This document shows positions 9,689 through 17,567 of a stretch of 64,000 bases of DNA, piece after piece. How positions within the stretch are numbered: position 1 is the first letter of the stretch; the number at the start of each line of letters is the position of its first letter. This DNA comes from Natronolimnohabitans innermongolicus JCM 12255 (GTDB lineage Archaea; Halobacteriota; Halobacteria; Halobacteriales; Natrialbaceae). A program made the position numbers and the translations under genes. Location of the stretch: positions 1-64,000 of the forward strand of contig NZ_AOHZ01000047.1 of assembly GCF_000337215.1 (NCBI RefSeq). The letters run 5' to 3'. The notes beneath the pieces were generated by a model, which saw only the letters and a program-made list of their open reading frames with translations, searched no databases and was not told where the DNA came from.

Positions 9689-9961
9689 ATGGCACGAGAA
9701 AACCTCGAAGACGCCGCTACAACGCTGCAAGAGGCCGCCGACGCTGCGGCCGACGGCGAAACGCGCGAACGCCTCGAGAGCCAGTCCGAACAGTTCGCGG
9801 ACCACGCAGCGGCCGACCGCGGCCCCGACCACGGAACACTCGCGCGCCACGAACACATCCTCACCGAAATCGCCGATCAGGAAGGAGGAGACGTCGCCGA
9901 GCACGTCGAGGACGCCCTCGAGTCGGTTCGAGCGTATCGATCGACCGTCGACGGCGTCTAG
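9689..9961 (+). CDS. Small acidic helical protein, conserved in haloarchaea
   Basis: A 90-residue soluble protein composed almost entirely of predicted helix. It is rich in Ala, Asp and Glu, with a HEHILTEIADQEGG segment. It resembles a family of short haloarchaeal proteins of unknown function. It has no cysteines, membrane segment or signal peptide. It lies downstream of thiM with its own spacing of 86 bases and converges on a rubrerythrin-like gene with 26 bases between stops. Function unknown. Confidence 0.75.
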   Translation: MARENLEDAATTLQEAADAAADGETRERLESQSEQFADHAAADRGPDHGTLARHEHILTEIADQEGGDVAEHVEDALESVRAYRSTVDGV

Positions 9962-9987
9962 AACGGGTAGCGGTTAGCCGTCAGCCG

Positions 9988-10623
9988 TCAGCAGACCGGC
10001 TTTGGGTTCGCACCCAGCGCCTCCATGTTCTCGACGTACTCCTCGTAGGCGGTCTCGATCGCGCCGTTTGCGGCCTCGAGCGCCGCCTCGCGGTCGTCGG
10101 CATCGTCGCAGACGTCATCGAGCAGCGCCGTCGCGCGCTCGAGTTGGCCGTCCAGATCGTCGCCGAACTCGCGGAAGACGCCAGCCGTCTGCGGGTCGGC
10201 GTCGCCGACGAAATAGCCGACGACCTGCTCTTTCGAGTGCTTGCTCGCGACGATGCGTCCGACGAACGCGCCGGCGCGGTCGACCGTCGACTCGAGGCCG
10301 CGCAGGTACTCGTGAAGCGCGGGGACGGCTTCGGGTTCGTACTCGTCGGCGTCGAGGCGGTCACGGACGGTCTCGTAGTGGTCGCGTTCCTCCTCGGCTG
10401 TCCGCTCGAAGGCTTCGCGAGCGGCGTCGTGAGCCTCGTCGTCGGCCCACTCGAGAAACGTCTGCCAGGCGGCGTACTCGGCGTCGGCCGTCGCCTCGAG
10501 AACCGGCTCGGTGTCGATGTCGCCGCCGGTGTCGGCGTAGAGCGACTTCGAAGAGCCGAGTCGGGAGAGCGCGGTCTGGTTGGTTTCGCGAACGGTCTCG
10601 ACGAACGACTCGGAGTCAACCAT
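9988..10623 (-). CDS. Rubrerythrin/ferritin-like helical protein
   Basis: A 211-residue soluble all-helical protein. An N-terminal helix pair contains AEYAAWQTFLEWADDEAHDAA and then EEERDHYETVRDRL, an E-x-x-H type carboxylate-histidine motif as in ferritin-like diiron proteins. A second half carries GYFVGDADPQTAGVFREF and a helical tail. It lacks the rubredoxin-like Cys4 domain of true rubrerythrin. A diiron or stress role is inferred from the fold only. The ATG at 10623 is the first good start. Confidence 0.65.
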   Translation of the reverse strand: MVDSESFVETVRETNQTALSRLGSSKSLYADTGGDIDTEPVLEATADAEYAAWQTFLEWADDEAHDAAREAFERTAEEERDHYETVRDRLDADEYEPEAVPALHEYLRGLESTVDRAGAFVGRIVASKHSKEQVVGYFVGDADPQTAGVFREFGDDLDGQLERATALLDDVCDDADDREAALEAANGAIETAYEEYVENMEALGANPKPVC

Positions 10624-10798
10624 ACCGACCGTTCGGTCGGACTCGAGTTAGGTCTGTCGAGCGACGGTTTCCACTCTCCTTGTCCGAGGGTCCATATCAG
10701 TAGCCTTGGCATTCTCCCGTCTAAGCACTGATTACTCCACCGAACTGAACACTAATCCGTTCATAACAATCACCCAAAGCCGACAGTCTTCGGTCGTA

Positions 10799-11992
10799 AT
10801 GAAACGACGAGCATACCTCGCGACGGCGACGGCGGCTGCGGCTGCGTTTGCCGGCTGTTCAGAGATGACCGGCTCGAGCGACGACGACGAAAACGGCGGC
10901 GACAACGGCGACGAGAACGGCAACGGATCCTCCGACCCGATCGACGAGGAGCCGGGCTCGTTCGACGAGTTCGAAGACCTCTCGAAATGGCACGTCGAAG
11001 AGGGCGCCCTCGAGGCCGACGGAGAGCGCTACTACACCGGTTCCCAGTCCGCGCGGATGATCGCCGAAGAGGGCGACACGCGCGTGATGATCAAACGCGA
11101 GTTCGACTCGCCGCGCGATCTCTCGACCGAGTTCCCTTCGCTCGCGTTCGCGAGCGATACCGACCTCAGTGTGACCCTCCAGCTGACGGACACCGACGGC
11201 GACCGGCTGCTCCTGCGAACGAGCGTCACCGCCGATTCCGGGTTCGTTCACCGCAACTTCGGCCTCGACAGAGTCGAGGGCGAACCGGATCTGAGCTCGA
11301 TCGAGCACACCAAGCTCTCGGTCTACGCCGGCGACCGCGAACTGTCCGTGTGGGCCGACGACTACCAGTTCGTCGAGCGTCCCGAGACCGGCAAAGTCCT
11401 CCTGCAGTTCCCCGACGAATCGGTCGCGCTCGACGCCGCTTCGACCGTCGCCGACTACGACGTCTCCGCGACGACGTTCGTTACCACCGACCGCGTCGGC
11501 GCCGAAGGCTACCCCTCGGTCGCCGCACTCGAGGACCTCGACGACGACGGCTGGACCATCGCCAGCAAGGGTGCGTCGACCAGCGACCTCACGCAGCTGA
11601 GCGAGTCCGAGCAGGAAGACCAGCTCACTTCCGCCGCCTCCTGGCTCGCGGACAACGGCTTCGAGAACAGCGTCTTCTCGTACCCGCTCAACCGGTACGA
11701 CGAGACGTCTATCGAACTCGTCGACGAACACTACGACGTCGGCTTCGCCTCCGGCTACGCGGGCCACGGCTACCTCAGCAACGCCGCGCTCGCACCGCGG
11801 GCCACCAACCCCGAACCCGACGAGACCGACACCCTCCTCCGGTGGGCCGCCGACACCGGAACGATCGCGACGCTGTCGTTCCGCACGCTCGACGACCTCG
11901 AAGCCTCCCTCGAGATCATCGACGACCTCCAGAGCGAGGGCGACCTCGAGGTCATCTCGTCGACGGACCTGGCCGCCGACTACCTGAACTGA
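10799..11992 (+). CDS. Lipoprotein with a degenerate polysaccharide-deacetylase-like domain
   Basis: A 397-residue secreted lipoprotein. The N-terminus is positively charged (MKRRAYL), then hydrophobic, with an FAGC lipobox near residue 20 and a Gly/Asn/Asp-rich linker. Residues about 45-195 look like a jelly-roll carbohydrate-binding module (an EEPGSFDEFEDLSKWHVEEG start is typical). Residues 200-397 follow the NodB/polysaccharide deacetylase fold, but the metal-binding residues are missing: the usual FDDG reads FPDES and the usual H-x3-H position lacks histidines. It probably binds rather than deacetylates glycans. The ATG at 10799 is chosen to give the signal peptide. Confidence 0.8.
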   Translation: MKRRAYLATATAAAAAFAGCSEMTGSSDDDENGGDNGDENGNGSSDPIDEEPGSFDEFEDLSKWHVEEGALEADGERYYTGSQSARMIAEEGDTRVMIKREFDSPRDLSTEFPSLAFASDTDLSVTLQLTDTDGDRLLLRTSVTADSGFVHRNFGLDRVEGEPDLSSIEHTKLSVYAGDRELSVWADDYQFVERPETGKVLLQFPDESVALDAASTVADYDVSATTFVTTDRVGAEGYPSVAALEDLDDDGWTIASKGASTSDLTQLSESEQEDQLTSAASWLADNGFENSVFSYPLNRYDETSIELVDEHYDVGFASGYAGHGYLSNAALAPRATNPEPDETDTLLRWAADTGTIATLSFRTLDDLEASLEIIDDLQSEGDLEVISSTDLAADYLN

Positions 11993-12014
11993 ACTGTCGC
12001 TGACCGCCGACCCG

Positions 12015-12323
12015 TTGTCGGACGTGTCGATCGTTTTTTCGCGCCACCGCACTGAACGCTGCGTCGAGGCTGTATCGTCCGTTCCGTTCGATCGCCGCCA
12101 CGACCACGACTCCCCTATACCGGTGTCGCATACAGCGGTGCGAGATGGCGCTCTGATCGTGATACATCTACGCGCTGGAGCCCCTGTGTATCGCGGCCGC
12201 GGTGGGAAATCGATTCTCAAGCTCCTCGTCGGCGGAGACCCTTCCGTTGAGGAAACGGTCGGCGAACTCGAAGCGCCGAACGAACGTCTAGAGCAGTTCG
12301 TATCGAACTGTCGGGGCTCGTGA
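12015..12323 (+). CDS. Doubtful ORF, possibly a gene fragment
   Basis: A TTG-started frame of 102 codons. Only the last 45 residues (from VYRGRGGKSILKLLVGG) read like protein-coding sequence, ending in a charged helix. The N-terminal part is not acidic and overlaps the terminator-like T run. This may be the 3' remnant of a lost gene. No family recognised. Confidence 0.25.
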   Translation: MSDVSIVFSRHRTERCVEAVSSVPFDRRHDHDSPIPVSHTAVRDGALIVIHLRAGAPVYRGRGGKSILKLLVGGDPSVEETVGELEAPNERLEQFVSNCRGS

Positions 12324-12355
12324 CGACCTGGAAGGTGAATCCAGCCCGACTAAGC

Positions 12356-12505
12356 TCAAGCGGGTGATTCCACTCTCACTGAATTTCCAGACGGGAGTTC
12401 GGTCCCAACTCGATCTGAAAACGTCTGTACTGCCTGCTGCGCGCTTTGGATATCTGGTGAAAGTTCACTGAGCTGATGCCCAGCAAATCTCTGATCTCTT
12501 AGATC
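12356..12505 (-). pseudogene. Possible gene remnant without a start codon
   Basis: On the minus strand a frame of 49 codons before a TGA reads plausibly (DLRDQRFAGHQLSELSPDIQ and onward). It has no start codon in context and lies directly downstream of the Cys-rich secreted protein gene in another frame. It may be the 3' end of a gene disrupted when the AT-rich island formed, or a frameshifted continuation. Confidence 0.25.
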
Positions 12506-12527
12506 GGTACGGCTAGCATGGGGACGG

Positions 12528-13109
12528 TTAGTCGCCGATCGCTTCGACCGAGACGGTCTCTGGAGACGTGTCTATCTCATACTCGTCCGCAAACTCTTGA
12601 CTGACGATCCATTCGTTTTCATCGAGATCCGATTTATCCTCCTGTTCAGTAGCTGCTTCTTGAGCGAATGGCGAGGGCAGGGAGGGGCGGTGCTCGTTGA
12701 TAAGATCTATCAGGAAACTAGTTGGGTTGGGAATACACTGCGGGATGACCACGTAAGGCTGGGGCATAAAGGGAGGGACGCTGTACAGATCGATCTCACA
12801 TCCGGACCAGCCCAATCGGTCGAGTGTTTCATACGCGAAACAACCCGCGCTGCCGACGACACAGCCTTTAGCTGCCACGCTGCCTGCCGGGGTCGGAATC
12901 AGAAGACACATTCCGGCTGCTGCGTAGCAGATATCGTCGCCGTCGAACGTTTTGACGTGGGTTACTCCAGGAACCGAGGACTGTGGTTCGACCTGTTCGT
13001 CCGAAGCGGTTGCCGAGCCACTAACTGCCGGCGTCGCAATGGCAGCGCCTCCAACAATACCCATGCTTTTCAATACGCTTCGCCTGTTATTGTCAAACTC
13101 ATCGGACAT
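12528..13109 (-). CDS. Tat-secreted six-cysteine protein, halocin-like candidate
   Basis: A 193-residue protein. The N-terminus has twin arginines (R9-R10-SVLK) and a hydrophobic stretch to about residue 35, a Tat signal. A compact glycine/alanine/cysteine-rich region follows, with C61, C68, C83, C90, C104 and C125, and then an acidic C-terminal tail (residues 140-193). The Cys-rich, hydrophobic middle resembles in style, not in proven homology, the mature peptide of the haloarchaeal bacteriocin halocin C8, which is also Tat-exported and cut from a larger precursor. GC is lower than in neighbouring genes. It is transcribed divergently from a small membrane protein (13357), and the two share identical TTTATATT promoter boxes. 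It could instead be another secreted Cys-rich protein. Confidence 0.7.
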   Translation of the reverse strand: MSDEFDNNRRSVLKSMGIVGGAAIATPAVSGSATASDEQVEPQSSVPGVTHVKTFDGDDICYAAAGMCLLIPTPAGSVAAKGCVVGSAGCFAYETLDRLGWSGCEIDLYSVPPFMPQPYVVIPQCIPNPTSFLIDLINEHRPSLPSPFAQEAATEQEDKSDLDENEWIVSQEFADEYEIDTSPETVSVEAIGD

Positions 13110-13135
13110 TGAAGTTAGATTTTCATTCTGTGAAT

Positions 13136-13143
13136 AATATAAA
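13136..13143 (-). promoter_or_regulatory. TATA box TTTATATT for the Cys-rich secreted protein
   Basis: Read on the minus strand, TTTATATT ends 27 bases before the ATG at 13109. This is the spacing expected for a leaderless haloarchaeal transcript starting at or next to the start codon. Confidence 0.6.
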
Positions 13144-13324
13144 TCTTTACCTGTATTATAAATCTAATGTATATACACAAATAATGAAGTTTAAGATATA
13201 TAGTGTAATGAAGAATTTTGATTTTTGCCCGGTAGTATAAGTACCCTCTATACTGATCACTCCAATCTAATTAATAATAATTATTATTTATAATAGAAAT
13301 AAAATAGCCAATTATGGATGAAAA

Positions 13325-13332
13325 TTTATATT
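13325..13332 (+). promoter_or_regulatory. TATA box TTTATATT for the small membrane protein
   Basis: TTTATATT ends 25 bases before the ATG at 13357. It is the same octamer with almost the same spacing as the divergent promoter at 13136-13143, inside a roughly 240-base AT-rich stretch. Confidence 0.6.
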
Positions 13333-13356
13333 GTGGTTGAGGGATAAATTCGGACT

Positions 13357-13566
13357 ATGAGCGTTGTAGAAGCTGTTTTAGACACAGATATTACTGAAGG
13401 AAAAGCGAAAAGTTACAGGAATAGCTTCACCGTTGCCCTCGTCGCTACGTTCGTCGTTCTGTCGTATCAGTACTGGATTGTTGGAAGCCTTGCAATTGAA
13501 ACGTTAGGTGTGTTCTTTTCTACAGCCCTCACGTTCGTCGCATCACAATATATCTACGACCGCTAA
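13357..13566 (+). CDS. Small two-helix membrane protein
   Basis: A 69-residue protein with a short charged N-terminus (residues 1-22) and two hydrophobic segments, about 25-44 and 48-66, ending in a charged Asp-Arg. Codon usage is less GC-biased than elsewhere. No family recognised. It faces the Cys-rich secreted protein across an AT-rich shared promoter region, so it could be an immunity or export partner; this is inference from context only. Confidence 0.65.
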   Translation: MSVVEAVLDTDITEGKAKSYRNSFTVALVATFVVLSYQYWIVGSLAIETLGVFFSTALTFVASQYIYDR

Positions 13567-13783
13567 TACCGACCAGTTGTGGTGGCCGATCGGCTGAGTC
13601 CAGAAGAATTGAACCATCCAAACGCTGGATCTGGCCGACGCCCAACCGACACCACAGAACAGATCCAAGGTCACTGGATGATCGCCGAGGCCACACGTCA
13701 GATCCTCACGTGGCTGTGGCGGGATTCTCTTCAATTTTCAGGATTGCAAGACGGTCGCGTTCGCTTTCTTGAGGCATCCTATT
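13567..13783. other. Non-coding remainder of the AT-rich island
   Basis: About 217 bases. A GTG frame (13579 onward) runs through into the repeat array but has no haloarchaeal protein character beyond its first 40 codons. I see no firm gene; it could be the remnant of one. Confidence 0.4.
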
Positions 13784-14070
13784 GGTCGCCGCTCCGCTAC
13801 GACGCAGCCTCCTGCACTCCGTTTAGTCGTCGGCCTCGCCCTGCTCCATGGCTCACTTCGTTCGCCGTTCCGCTACGAGGCCTCGTTTCACTCGGCTTCG
13901 CCTTTCTCCGCAGGTCGCTTGCGCTCCCCGTTCCGATACGAAGCTTCCGCTTTCGCTACGCTCAATTGTCGGCTTCGCCCTGCACCACGGGTCGGCTACG
14001 CCTCCCCGCTCCACTACGAAGCCGACTCAATCACTCCGTTCAGTCGTCGGCTTCGCCTTTCTCTATCGGC
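13784..14070 (-). repeat. Degenerate tandem repeat derived from the sulfurtransferase gene 3' end
   Basis: Four diverged units of about 65-78 bases follow one another. Each contains, on the plus strand, a CCCCGTTCCGCTACGAAGCC-like block followed by a GTCGGCTTCGCC-like block. The fourth unit overlaps the last codons and stop of the sulfurtransferase gene (stop at 14040-14042). The other three lie beyond its stop. The array appears to have grown by repeated duplication of the gene's 3' end. Confidence 0.6.
14017..14055 (-). terminator. Stem-loop around the sulfurtransferase stop codon
   Basis: CGAAGCCGAC at 14017-14026 and GTCGGCTTCG at 14046-14055 form a perfect 10-bp inverted repeat with a 19-base loop that contains the stop codon of the 14040-14909 gene. 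It may act in transcript 3'-end formation or stability. Confidence 0.45.
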
Positions 14071-14909
14071 GCGTTGACCAAATTGCCCCACTCGGTCCAG
14101 GAGCCGTCGTAGTTGACGGTGTCCTCGTAGCCGAGCAGTTCGTGCAGCGCGAACCACGCAACCGACGATCGCTCGCCGATGCGGCAGTAGGCGACGGTCG
14201 TCTCGTTGCCGTCGATCCCCTCCTCGCCGTAGAGTTCCTCGAGTTCCTCGCGCGTCTTGAACGTCCCGTCGTCGTTGGTGACGGCGGCCCACGAAATGTT
14301 CTTCGCGCCGGGAATGTGGCCGCCGCGCTGGGCGGTCTCCTGGAGTCCCGGCGGGGCAAGAATCTCGCCTTTGAACTCCTCGGGCGAGCGAACGTCGACC
14401 AGCGGCACGCCGCGGTCGATCGCGTTCTCGACATCCTCGCGGTAGGCGCGGATGCTCTCGCGCGGGCCGGCGGCGTCGTACTCGACGTCCGAGAACTCCG
14501 GCACTTCGTCCGTCGTGGGGTAGTCGTTCTCGAGCCAGTAGCTCCGTGCGCCGTCGAGCAGGTAGACGTCCTCGTGACCGTAGTACTTGAACTGCCAGTA
14601 GGCGTAGGCGGCGAACCAGTTGGCGTTGTCGCCGTAGAGGACGACCGTCGAGTCCTCGCTGATGCCGTGGGAGCCGAGCAGGTCTTCGAAATCTTCCTTC
14701 GAAAGGATGTCGCGGGTCGTCTGATCCTGAAGCTGGGTCTCCCAGTTGAATCCGATCGCACCCGGTGCATGTTCGTCCTCGTAGGCCTCCGTGTCGACGT
14801 CGACCTCCACCAGTCGGAGGTCGGCGTCGTCGTCCTGGAACTCCTCGAGTCGGTCTTCGACCCAATCGGCGCTGACGAGTACGTCGTTGGCGTAGTCTGC
14901 GTCTGCCAT
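14040..14909 (-). CDS. Two-domain sulfurtransferase (rhodanese)
   Basis: A 289-residue thiosulfate or 3-mercaptopyruvate sulfurtransferase. The N-terminal rhodanese domain (about 10-135) is the inactive copy. The C-terminal domain (about 155-285) carries the active loop CRIGERS with catalytic C242. Conserved LVDVRSPEEF and HIPGAKNISW blocks are present. It transfers sulfane sulfur to cyanide or cellular acceptors in the cytoplasm. It is divergent from a second sulfurtransferase (15193), with 283 bases between starts. The ATG ending at 14909 is chosen because the upstream extension is not conserved-looking. Its 3' end seeds the adjacent tandem repeat. Confidence 0.92.
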   Translation of the reverse strand: MADADYANDVLVSADWVEDRLEEFQDDDADLRLVEVDVDTEAYEDEHAPGAIGFNWETQLQDQTTRDILSKEDFEDLLGSHGISEDSTVVLYGDNANWFAAYAYWQFKYYGHEDVYLLDGARSYWLENDYPTTDEVPEFSDVEYDAAGPRESIRAYREDVENAIDRGVPLVDVRSPEEFKGEILAPPGLQETAQRGGHIPGAKNISWAAVTNDDGTFKTREELEELYGEEGIDGNETTVAYCRIGERSSVAWFALHELLGYEDTVNYDGSWTEWGNLVNAPIEKGEADD

Positions 14910-15192
14910 ACTCGTTCGAAGGTCCCCCGGACTCATAGTGGCTCTCGAAGCGGACAATTCGGACAGTGGTCGACCGTGTCGGACACTGTTGCCGCTACCT
15001 GAAACGCCCGTTTTCGGCAGAAGAAGCGGTGCGCGCCTACTGCCAGCATGATATAGTCACGGCCGTCGTATGTCGGGTGTCGCCGTCGCGTCGAATCCCC
15101 ATCTGGCGGTAATACTTGCTACTACCTCGGTACCACGGGGAGCGCTGCCGGGACCGGTGTGTACTCGAGTGCCTGCCCGAAATGATCGATCG

Positions 15193-15993
15193 ATGGACGA
15201 ATCCGTCGTCGTCAGCCCGGACTGGCTCGCCGCGCGACTCGAGGATCCGCAGGTACGCATCGTCGACGTCAGGGACGCCTGGGAGTACGACGGCATCGGT
15301 CACGTTCCCGGCGCCGTCAGCGTGCCCTTCGAAAGCTACCGCGACGAGAGCGACGTCGATCGCGGAACGCTGCCGGGTGTCGACGCCTTCGCCGAGTTGC
15401 TCACCGAGGCCGGCGTTTCGCCGTCGGACACGGTGGTCGCCTACGACGACATGCACGGCGTCTTCGCCGCCCGATTCGTGCTGACGGCCCTCGAGTACGG
15501 TCACGACGACGTTCGGCTGCTCGACGGCGACTACAGCGCCTGGAGCCGGGAACACGAGACCACGAGCGACGAACCAGCGATCGAACCGACCGACTACGAG
15601 GCCGACCCGCTTTCGCGCGATGAGAGTCCGCTGGTCGGCTTCGACGCCGTCGCAGAGGCCCTCGAGCGCGACGCCATCTTCGTCGACACCCGCGAGACCC
15701 ACGAGTTCGAGGAGGCGCGTCTCCCGGGGGCCGTCCGCTTCGACTGGCGCGAGGTCGTCGATGACGAGACGCGGCGGCTGAAACCCGAAGCCGAACTCGA
15801 GGAGTTGCTGGCCGACCACGGCATCACGCGCGACCGCGAGGTCGTCCTCTACTGCAATACGGCCCGGCGGATCAGCCACACCTACGTCGTCCTGCGGGCG
15901 CTGGGCTACGAGGACGTCGCCTTCTACGAGGGGAGTTTGACGGAGTGGATGGCGAACGACGGCGAGGTAGTAAGCGGCGAGGTCGACGACTGA
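15193..15993 (+). CDS. Two-domain sulfurtransferase (rhodanese), second copy
   Basis: A 266-residue protein with two rhodanese domains, roughly 5-125 and 145-262. The active Cys is C221 in the loop CNTARRI of the C-terminal domain. The loop differs from the CRIGERS loop of its divergent neighbour, so substrate preference may differ. Blocks such as VRIVDVRDAWEYDGIGHVPGA and FVDTRETHEFEEARLPGAVRF are typical. The start at 15193 is the first ATG that directly precedes the domain. It converges on the disulfide reductase gene, with 55 bases between the stops. Confidence 0.92.
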   Translation: MDESVVVSPDWLAARLEDPQVRIVDVRDAWEYDGIGHVPGAVSVPFESYRDESDVDRGTLPGVDAFAELLTEAGVSPSDTVVAYDDMHGVFAARFVLTALEYGHDDVRLLDGDYSAWSREHETTSDEPAIEPTDYEADPLSRDESPLVGFDAVAEALERDAIFVDTRETHEFEEARLPGAVRFDWREVVDDETRRLKPEAELEELLADHGITRDREVVLYCNTARRISHTYVVLRALGYEDVAFYEGSLTEWMANDGEVVSGEVDD

Positions 15994-16048
15994 ACGCAGT
16001 GGGGGCGACCGCACGTACAGACGTTGCGTCGGCGAGTGTGCCGTCTCG

Positions 16049-17488
16049 CTACAGGCTCGTCTCCGACCAATCCGGCGCCGTCGAGAACGCACTCGAGGAC
16101 AGTTCGCTGAACGCCGTGTAGACGGCCTCCGAGAGCGCCGGGTGGACGTGGACCGACTCGGCGACGTCTTCGACCCGTCCGTCGGCTCGGTCCATCGCGA
16201 CGACGACCTCCTGAATCAGCGTCGACGCCTGCGGTCCCGCGATGTGACAGCCGAGAATCTCGCCGTCGGGCGCCGCCAGCGCCTTCACGAGACCGTCGTC
16301 GACGTCCATAATCATCCCCAGCGGCGCGGTATCGAAGGGGATCGTCGCCGACTCGTACTCGAGCCCGTTCTCCTCGAGTTCGGCTTCCGTCCGCCCGACG
16401 CTCGCGACCTGCGGCTCGGTGAAGATGGCGTGGGGCATCGCCGCGTAGTCGGCTTCTCTGTTTGCATCCTCGAGGACGTTCGCCGAGACGATTTCCGCCT
16501 CGTAGTCGGCCGCGTGTTTGTACGGCTCCCGGCCGACGATATCGCCGAGCGCCCAGACCCCGTCGACGGTCGTCTCGAGCGTCTCGTCGACGACGAGGTG
16601 ATCTTCGTCGTCCGTCTCGATACCCGTCTCGTCGAGGTTCAGCGTATCCGTATTGGGTCGGCGGCCGGTCGCCAGCAGGAGGTCGTCGGCCTCGATTTCG
16701 ACCGGGTCGTCGCCGCCCTCGCCGTCGCTCGGCTCCGCGGTGACGACCACGCCGGCTCCGGCTTCCACGACCGACGCCGCCTCGTATCCCGCGTGGACGT
16801 CGGCGTAGCGCTCGAGCGACCGCGTGATGACTTCGCTGATCTCGTCGTCCTCTCGAGGGACCAGTTGCTCGCTGCGACCGATCATCGAGACCTCGGTGCC
16901 CAGCGCGGCGAAGAAGTAGCCCAGTTCGGCACCGATGTAGCCGCCGCCGACGACGACCAGCGAGTCGGGTCGCTCGTCCAGATAGAGGGCGTCGTCGCTC
17001 GTCAGGAAATCGGTGGTATCGAGGCCGTCGATCGGCGGAACCATCGGCCGACTCCCGACCGCGACGACGATCGTCTCGGCACGGAGTTCGACGGTGTCGC
17101 CGTCGTTCAGATCGACCTCGAGCGCTCGATCGTCGACGAATCGGCCTTCGCCGTCGTACAGCGTCAGGTGCTCCGTCTCCTCGAGGCTCTCTGCTTGTCG
17201 CTCGGCCTTCTCGTAGACCGCCTCGCGAATCGCGTCCGTGAACTCGCCGTAGTCGACGGCCTCGAGGTCGACGGTTGCCGGAATGCCGAACTCGCCGGCT
17301 CGCCGGACCTCCTCGGCGAGGTCCGCACGGTGGATGAGCGCCTTCGAGGGGATACAGCCCCGCGTGATGCAGGCGCCGCCGAGCGGTCCGCGCTCGATGA
17401 CGGCCGCCTCGAGTCCGCGTTCGGCCGCGGCGGTCGCGACCTGATTCCCCGATCCGCCGCCGATAACGATGACGTCGTATTCGTCCAT
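16049..17488 (-). CDS. Pyridine nucleotide-disulfide oxidoreductase, class I
   Basis: A 479-residue FAD/NAD(P)H flavoenzyme. The N-terminal FAD motif is VIGGGSGNQVA. The redox-active disulfide is C40-x4-C45 in GGACITRGCIPSK. The NAD(P) motif is VVVGGGYIGAELGYF near residue 172, and the second FAD block is TVDGVWALGD. The C-terminal HVHPALSE supplies H449 and E453, the base pair of this family. It may be a dihydrolipoyl dehydrogenase, a mercuric reductase-like enzyme, or the haloarchaeal bis-gamma-glutamylcystine reductase, whose genes are often mislabelled merA. No 2-oxoacid dehydrogenase genes are adjacent, and a glutamate-cysteine ligase lies in this window, so the last option is attractive but unproven. 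Confidence 0.88.
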   Translation of the reverse strand: MDEYDVIVIGGGSGNQVATAAAERGLEAAVIERGPLGGACITRGCIPSKALIHRADLAEEVRRAGEFGIPATVDLEAVDYGEFTDAIREAVYEKAERQAESLEETEHLTLYDGEGRFVDDRALEVDLNDGDTVELRAETIVVAVGSRPMVPPIDGLDTTDFLTSDDALYLDERPDSLVVVGGGYIGAELGYFFAALGTEVSMIGRSEQLVPREDDEISEVITRSLERYADVHAGYEAASVVEAGAGVVVTAEPSDGEGGDDPVEIEADDLLLATGRRPNTDTLNLDETGIETDDEDHLVVDETLETTVDGVWALGDIVGREPYKHAADYEAEIVSANVLEDANREADYAAMPHAIFTEPQVASVGRTEAELEENGLEYESATIPFDTAPLGMIMDVDDGLVKALAAPDGEILGCHIAGPQASTLIQEVVVAMDRADGRVEDVAESVHVHPALSEAVYTAFSELSSSAFSTAPDWSETSL

Positions 17489-17567
17489 GGCTGGGTCTCA
17501 CCACGGGCAAACCCGTAAAACGGGAGCGTGCTGTGGCCGGTCTCGGACGGACGACGAGACGAGACGC

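Larger units (their letters stand above)
11993..12527. other. Intergenic stretch with gene fragments
   Basis: About 535 bases without a secure gene. A T6 run at 12034-12039 may terminate the lipoprotein transcript. A weak plus-strand ORF (12015-12323) and a minus-strand 49-codon open frame ending at 12356 suggest decayed genes at the edge of the AT-rich island that follows. Confidence 0.4.

Noticed and set aside
13579-14112. 177-codon plus-strand ORF through the repeat array
   Set aside because: It is read from the reverse side of repeats derived from the sulfurtransferase gene and is Ser/Arg/Pro-rich. No RBS or promoter is apparent.
16142-17518. 458-codon plus-strand frame opposite the disulfide reductase
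   Set aside because: It is a shadow: Asp/Arg/Val-rich with no motifs, while the minus strand has a complete flavoprotein.
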